From Chloroflexota bacterium (GTDB lineage Bacteria > Chloroflexota > Anaerolineae > Anaerolineales > UBA11858), in NCBI GenBank assembly GCA_018648225.1, contig JABGRQ010000108.1, positions 1 to 43,857 of the forward strand: DNA of 43,857 nucleotides, written 5' to 3'. Numbering within the stretch: the first letter of the stretch is position 1; every line of letters begins with the position of its first letter. The translations under genes and the position numbers were made by a program. The notes beneath the pieces were generated by a model. The model saw only the letters and a program-made list of their open reading frames with translations, had not been told where the DNA came from and searched no databases. This document shows positions 40,742 through 43,857 of this stretch, piece after piece.

Positions 40742-41125
40742 TTACTCTATGAAAACTTCAATGTGTTCGCCATCTTCGGCGTCTACCACATCGACGATTT
40801 TCCCGGTCATGCCTTCGGCAATCGCCTCACTGACTGCAGTACCCAGTTCTTCAAAATCGACATCGGGCGTGAATTGGGCGGCAATATTCAACCCGGCGTC
40901 AATAAGTTTGAGTGGCAAATTGACATTAACTTTGGCTTTGCCCTTGTGCATATCGGTGACGCGCACGCGCAGCCAGCGTGCTCCGCTTGGGTTGGTTTTA
41001 TCGCTGCGTTTGGGTTTATCGCTGCTGGCGCTGAGCGCTTTAAGCAATTTTGCGCCCTCATCGGCAGAAATTTTGCCTTCTTGTATCATTTTCAGAATTT
41101 TCATGCGTTCTTCGGCTGTGGTCAT
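40742..41125 (-). CDS. SHOCT-like domain protein, soluble paralogue
   Basis: This 127-aa protein has an N-terminal SHOCT-like helical pair (EERMKILKMIQEGKISADEG), a short spacer and a beta/alpha domain starting WLRVRVTD and ending EDGEHIEVFIE. That second domain is clearly related to the end of the preceding gene product (WLHVRV ... DDGERVQVFIG). There is no membrane segment. GGAGACAACC before the ATG. Last gene of a four-gene operon, 12 bp after its neighbour. SHOCT-like units are thought to mediate oligomerisation; no enzyme motif is seen. Confidence 0.8.
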   Translation of the reverse strand: MTTAEERMKILKMIQEGKISADEGAKLLKALSASSDKPKRSDKTNPSGARWLRVRVTDMHKGKAKVNVNLPLKLIDAGLNIAAQFTPDVDFEELGTAVSEAIAEGMTGKIVDVVDAEDGEHIEVFIE

Positions 41126-41137
41126 GGGTTGTCTCCT

Positions 41138-41779
41138 CTATCCAATAAATACCTGTACGCGCTCACCGTCGTCGCCTTCGCTGACATCGACAAAGAGCGG
41201 GGTATCTTCGGTTTTGCTGTCGCCCAGGGCCAGGATGACTTCGTCCAGGCCGGTGGCATCTATATTGGGGATCAAATGCCCAAAGTTCCGTAAGCCCCAA
41301 GCGGAGAGGCGGATGGGCAGCGGAAAGCTGATACTAATCCGTTGGGGTTTTTCACCCGTTTTTTGCTTGACGCGTACATGCAACCAGGGCGAAGTTTGGC
41401 TGCTCCAGGCGATAGCCATAAACAGCACCCCGATTAAAAAGGGCATCCAGGTGCAGGCGAACCAGAAGCCAAACCCCGACGCGTGCCAGGCCCAATACAT
41501 GAGCAATCCGCTGAACGCGGTAACACCCGCCCCAACGTACAACGGAATCAGCCACCAGCGCTTCCAGCGGGCGATCTCTTCGGGGTCGGGGGCCATGTTT
41601 TCTTCGCCGCGAATCTCATTGGGGAGAATTTCTGCCTCGGTAGCAGAATCCACACCGGAGGAGTTATGCTCGTCCGGTTCGGCATTCAGCGCTTGCAGCA
41701 GATTGAATCCCTCCTCTGCGTTGATAATGCCCTGATCGATCATCCCCAGGATTTGTTTGCGTTCTTCGGAAAGTGGCAT
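41138..41779 (-). CDS. SHOCT-like domain membrane protein
   Basis: This 213-aa protein has an N-terminal SHOCT-like unit (EERKQILGMIDQGIINAEEG), an acidic linker (about 35-65), two membrane helices (about 74-96 and 98-121) and a C-terminal domain (WLHVRVKQ ... DDGERVQVFIG) paralogous to that of the next gene. Both ends should face the cytoplasm. It lies 3 bp after the preceding gene with no ribosome site of its own, so translation is probably coupled. Unknown function; the two helices could place the operon's products at the membrane. Confidence 0.8.
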   Translation of the reverse strand: MPLSEERKQILGMIDQGIINAEEGFNLLQALNAEPDEHNSSGVDSATEAEILPNEIRGEENMAPDPEEIARWKRWWLIPLYVGAGVTAFSGLLMYWAWHASGFGFWFACTWMPFLIGVLFMAIAWSSQTSPWLHVRVKQKTGEKPQRISISFPLPIRLSAWGLRNFGHLIPNIDATGLDEVILALGDSKTEDTPLFVDVSEGDDGERVQVFIG

Positions 41780-41782
41780 GAT

Positions 41783-43018
41783 TTATTTGCCCTCCAACGC
41801 TGATAGCAACTCTTCGGCCTGGTCTACGCTGATGCTGTTGTCTTGCAACATTTTGAGAATGAGCAGGCGCTCTTCGTCGCTGACCGGATCGGCGCCAGTT
41901 TTGGCGGCGGATTGCAGCGCGTCCACATCAATGGAAAACGATTTATGGGATTGTTTGCGAGTTTCGCGCACCGCTTTGCGTTGGGCGGCGGCTAGTTTTC
42001 GCTCCAGGTTGGCCTGGGCGCGTTCGGCGGCTGCCTGGGCGCGCTGTGATGCCTTCAGGCGGGCCTGCTCGAGGCGTTGGTAAATTTCTTGTGAACGCTC
42101 GGCGGGCAGACCGGCTTCTTCGAGGGTTTTTGAAAGGCCGGATAAGTGTTCGTTGAGTGAGCCAAGCTGGGCTTCGATTTGTTCGGTAGCCTGGCGGGTG
42201 ATGCTCTCGGCCATGCGGCTGAAATCGCCCTCGAGATGGATGTCAAAAGAGTCGTCATTATCCCAATCGGAATCCAGGCCGACGAGTTCAATTTTCCCCC
42301 CGGCGTTGAATTGGATGCTGGTGCCGCCTTCACCAAATTCGGCGGTGTACAGCCCTTCGCGGACGGTTTCGCTGCGATTTGGGAAAGAAAGCTGAATTTT
42401 CTGCGCCCCGCTGCTGAAAGCAATTTCGGCGTTCAGGTCTTCGGGGGCATGGCAGCGAAGATTGCCCCCCGCAGTGATGTTGTAGGCCTGCCAGGGCACG
42501 GGCGAAATTTCGATGCGGGCGCTGCCCCGGGCTACGGCAGTCACGCCGCCGCTGACATCGCTCAGGCGCAGGTTGCCGCCGATGCTGGCGGCAGCGAATT
42601 GACCATCAATATCGCGCACACGCGCCCCGCCGCCAATTGTGCCCACGCGCAAATCGCCGCGCACGCGTTTGGCCGAAAATTCGGCGCCCACGTTTTCGAC
42701 GTTGGTTGCGCCGACATCGCGCAGCGTCAGCCCGCCGCCCACAGTGTGGATTTTGGTAACGCCCTCCAGGGCTTGCAGGCGTACATGTTTACCGACCTGC
42801 TGAATATTCAATTTAGAATCGTGTGGGGCGTAGAGAATGCAATCTTCGGGGCAGCTAATCTTTAGGGCTTTATCGCTCAATTCAAATACAATTTTGTTTT
42901 CGCAAGTCGTTTTTAGCAGCGCTTCACTGCGTTTCCAGCCCTTGATGTGCAGGTCTCCGGCAACTTGCTCAACGAATATTTCGGGCGCAGGCCCGAGTTC
43001 GAGTGATTTTTGCACCAT
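41783..43018 (-). CDS. DUF4097-like beta-repeat protein with C-terminal SHOCT unit
   Basis: This 411-aa protein has three parts. Residues about 15-240 are short beta repeats with GG/DLR steps (VAGDLHIKG, GDLRVGTIGGGARV, IGGNLRLSDVSGG), as in DUF4097/YvlB-type adhesin-like polymers. Residues about 255-350 form a long Ala/Gln/Glu/Arg coiled coil (QRAQAAAERAQANLERKL). Residues about 380-411 are a SHOCT-like unit (EERLLILKMLQDNSISVDQA). There is no signal peptide. The frame opens at 43126, but ATG 43018, one base after the regulator stop (TGAGATG), is the clear start. It may assemble into filaments at the membrane. Confidence 0.8.
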   Translation of the reverse strand: MVQKSLELGPAPEIFVEQVAGDLHIKGWKRSEALLKTTCENKIVFELSDKALKISCPEDCILYAPHDSKLNIQQVGKHVRLQALEGVTKIHTVGGGLTLRDVGATNVENVGAEFSAKRVRGDLRVGTIGGGARVRDIDGQFAAASIGGNLRLSDVSGGVTAVARGSARIEISPVPWQAYNITAGGNLRCHAPEDLNAEIAFSSGAQKIQLSFPNRSETVREGLYTAEFGEGGTSIQFNAGGKIELVGLDSDWDNDDSFDIHLEGDFSRMAESITRQATEQIEAQLGSLNEHLSGLSKTLEEAGLPAERSQEIYQRLEQARLKASQRAQAAAERAQANLERKLAAAQRKAVRETRKQSHKSFSIDVDALQSAAKTGADPVSDEERLLILKMLQDNSISVDQAEELLSALEGK

Positions 43019-43019
43019 C

Positions 43020-43406
43020 TCAGGCCTCGCCTTCTTCGAGCAATTTGATGGCGTCTTCGTAGCTGATTTGCCCCGCATCCAGGTCTTCGAGTACTTTGCG
43101 GCGGGCAGTTTCGGAAAGCGCGCCATCTTCGGGGGCGCCGGGTTCGTGCCCCATCGCCCGAATGACTTCGTGCAGCCGATTGCGAATGGTCGGGTACGAG
43201 AGATTTAGCTCTTGCTCCATGCGATTGATTTTGCCTTCGCAGCGCACAAAGGTTTCTACAAATTCGAGTTGCTTGCTGGAAAGTTGGGCAAAAAACGTAC
43301 CCGCCGAAAAACGGCCTTCGTAGGTTGTATCGCATTCGCGACAGTAAATTTTTGTAACTGTGACTTCGCCGCTGCAGAAGGGACATTGGGTAGGGAGAGT
43401 GTGCAT
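43020..43406 (-). CDS. DUF2089-family zinc-ribbon HTH regulator
   Basis: This 128-aa protein has a zinc ribbon C8-x2-C11 ... C22-x2-C25, then a helix-turn-helix (about 55-92; INRMEQELNLSYPTIRNRLH) and a C-terminal SHOCT-like tail (ARRKVLEDLDAGQISYEDA). DUF2089 proteins are presumed DNA-binding regulators. It leads the operon, AAAGG lies before the ATG, and a terminator-like leader hairpin precedes it. It likely controls its own operon. Confidence 0.88.
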   Translation of the reverse strand: MHTLPTQCPFCSGEVTVTKIYCRECDTTYEGRFSAGTFFAQLSSKQLEFVETFVRCEGKINRMEQELNLSYPTIRNRLHEVIRAMGHEPGAPEDGALSETARRKVLEDLDAGQISYEDAIKLLEEGEA

Positions 43407-43423
43407 AGGGCTTTACCTTTCAC

Positions 43424-43485
43424 TAAAAAAACGCCCGGAGGTTCCGAATTGCAAAACAGGGTTGCTGACCGGTATCCCCGGGCGT
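43424..43485 (-). terminator. Terminator or attenuator before the DUF2089 gene
   Basis: On the minus strand ACGCCCGG ... CCGGGCGT followed by TTTTTTT, with about 46 nt between the arms that hold further G/C-rich segments (ACCGGTCAGCAACCC). It lies between a 59-aa gene and the operon leader gene on the same strand. The large structured loop is unusual for a plain terminator. Confidence 0.65.
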
Positions 43486-43497
43486 GGGGGTTGTATC

Positions 43498-43677
43498 CTA
43501 ACCGGCGTGCAATACTGTGCCGTATTGATGGCGGGCTTGCAGACGGCGTCCCACGCGGATTAACAGCGTCCCTAAGATGGACAACAAATCATGCTGCGCC
43601 GGGGAAGGGGGGATTTGGGCGGCGGCTTCAAGTGTTTGGTGCTGGCGAATTTTTGCCATTTCAAATGTTGCGTACAT
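43498..43677 (-). CDS. 59-aa small protein of unknown function
   Basis: A short frame from ATG 43677 with AAGGAG eight bases upstream and a consensus-like promoter. It is mostly helical: MAKIRQHQTLEAAAQ, then LLSILGTLLIRVGRRLQAR, an amphipathic helix rich in Arg. It could bind membrane or nucleic acid. It precedes the DUF2089 operon on the same strand, separated by the terminator-like hairpin, so read-through might link them. No family recognised. Confidence 0.65.
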   Translation of the reverse strand: MYATFEMAKIRQHQTLEAAAQIPPSPAQHDLLSILGTLLIRVGRRLQARHQYGTVLHAG

Positions 43678-43724
43678 GTGGTGCTCTCCTTGTGAAAATT
43701 AGGTGGCACTTAAATCTAAATGAT

Positions 43725-43752
43725 ATTGTACGCAAAAATATTAATTTGTCAA
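43725..43752 (-). promoter_or_regulatory. Promoter of the 59-aa gene
   Basis: TTGACA and TACAAT with a 16-bp spacer on the minus strand, in very AT-rich DNA. It may drive the whole right-end cluster by read-through. I see no gene in 43753-43857. Confidence 0.75.
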
Positions 43753-43857
43753 TAGTAAAACTTGAAAATATTGAAATTTGTATTGTTATTATTAATATTC
43801 CGCGTATTCGTTCAGTCAGTTGAAAACCGAAAACAGACAAGTGAAAAAAGTTCGGGA

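Noticed and set aside
40707-41735. Plus-strand open frame of 342 aa across the SHOCT genes
   Set aside because: The minus strand carries two paralogous genes with ribosome sites or coupling; the plus frame is Ser-rich shadow sequence.
42179-42865. Plus-strand open frame of 228 aa opposite the DUF4097-like gene
   Set aside because: Shadow of the repeat-rich minus-strand gene; no start signal or known domain.
1-43857. CRISPR array, prophage, complete insertion sequence or rRNA
   Set aside because: No regularly spaced direct repeats, phage structural genes, transposase or rRNA sequence was seen anywhere in the window.

Overview
The window looks like a piece of chromosome from a member of the Chloroflexota, most likely an Anaerolineae-type bacterium. 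This is inferred from gene style only: Thr/Pro-rich surface linkers, a DUF2089 plus SHOCT-like operon, a nickel superoxide dismutase pair, a DUF389 membrane protein and a T-box controlled ileS. No rRNA or other decisive phylogenetic marker is present. Genes are dense, mostly in short operons on both strands. I see no prophage, no complete insertion sequence, no CRISPR array and no rRNA.

Left part (1-7155): a receiver-GAF signalling protein cut by the window edge and a partner single-domain response regulator; a DOT1-like methyltransferase; a tRNA-Glu(CTC) with its own promoter and terminator; a membrane-anchored C39 peptidase with TPRs; an aldo/keto reductase; and a large secreted protein of unknown role.

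Middle-left (7156-19323): a complete T-box leader and ileS, whose coding region carries an in-frame GC-rich palindromic repeat ending in a run of 12 G; a zinc alcohol dehydrogenase; a DUF1761 membrane protein; small genes including a 58-aa TatA-like protein and a 54-aa coiled-coil protein; an MFS transporter; a tiny SWIM zinc-finger protein; a GNAT acetyltransferase followed by a truncated endonuclease V remnant; a DUF389-SH3 membrane protein; a DUF123 protein; and an HNH endonuclease.

Middle-right (19374-31841): an MBL-fold hydrolase; an ABC exporter whose permease is fused to a SpoIIM domain; lgt and a CDP-alcohol phosphatidyltransferase, stop to start; ftsK; a DMT transporter; the nickel SOD pair sodX/sodN; a PIG-L deacetylase; greA; and lysS.

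Right part (31922-43857): a deoxynucleoside kinase with a PEP-synthase-like ATP-grasp protein; dnaN; an operon of response regulator, 38-aa membrane protein and glutaredoxin; uvrC; an MFS exporter; and a four-gene operon (DUF2089 regulator, DUF4097-like protein and two paralogues) in which every protein carries a short SHOCT-like helical domain. This operon is the best candidate for a little-described system.

Two features run through the whole window. First, several kinds of dispersed palindromic repeats sit in gaps, in leaders and once inside ileS. Two of them share long arms with compensating base changes. Second, at about eight genes a -10-like hexamer ends exactly 6-7 nt before the ATG, mostly with no Shine-Dalgarno sequence, which suggests that leaderless mRNAs are common here.
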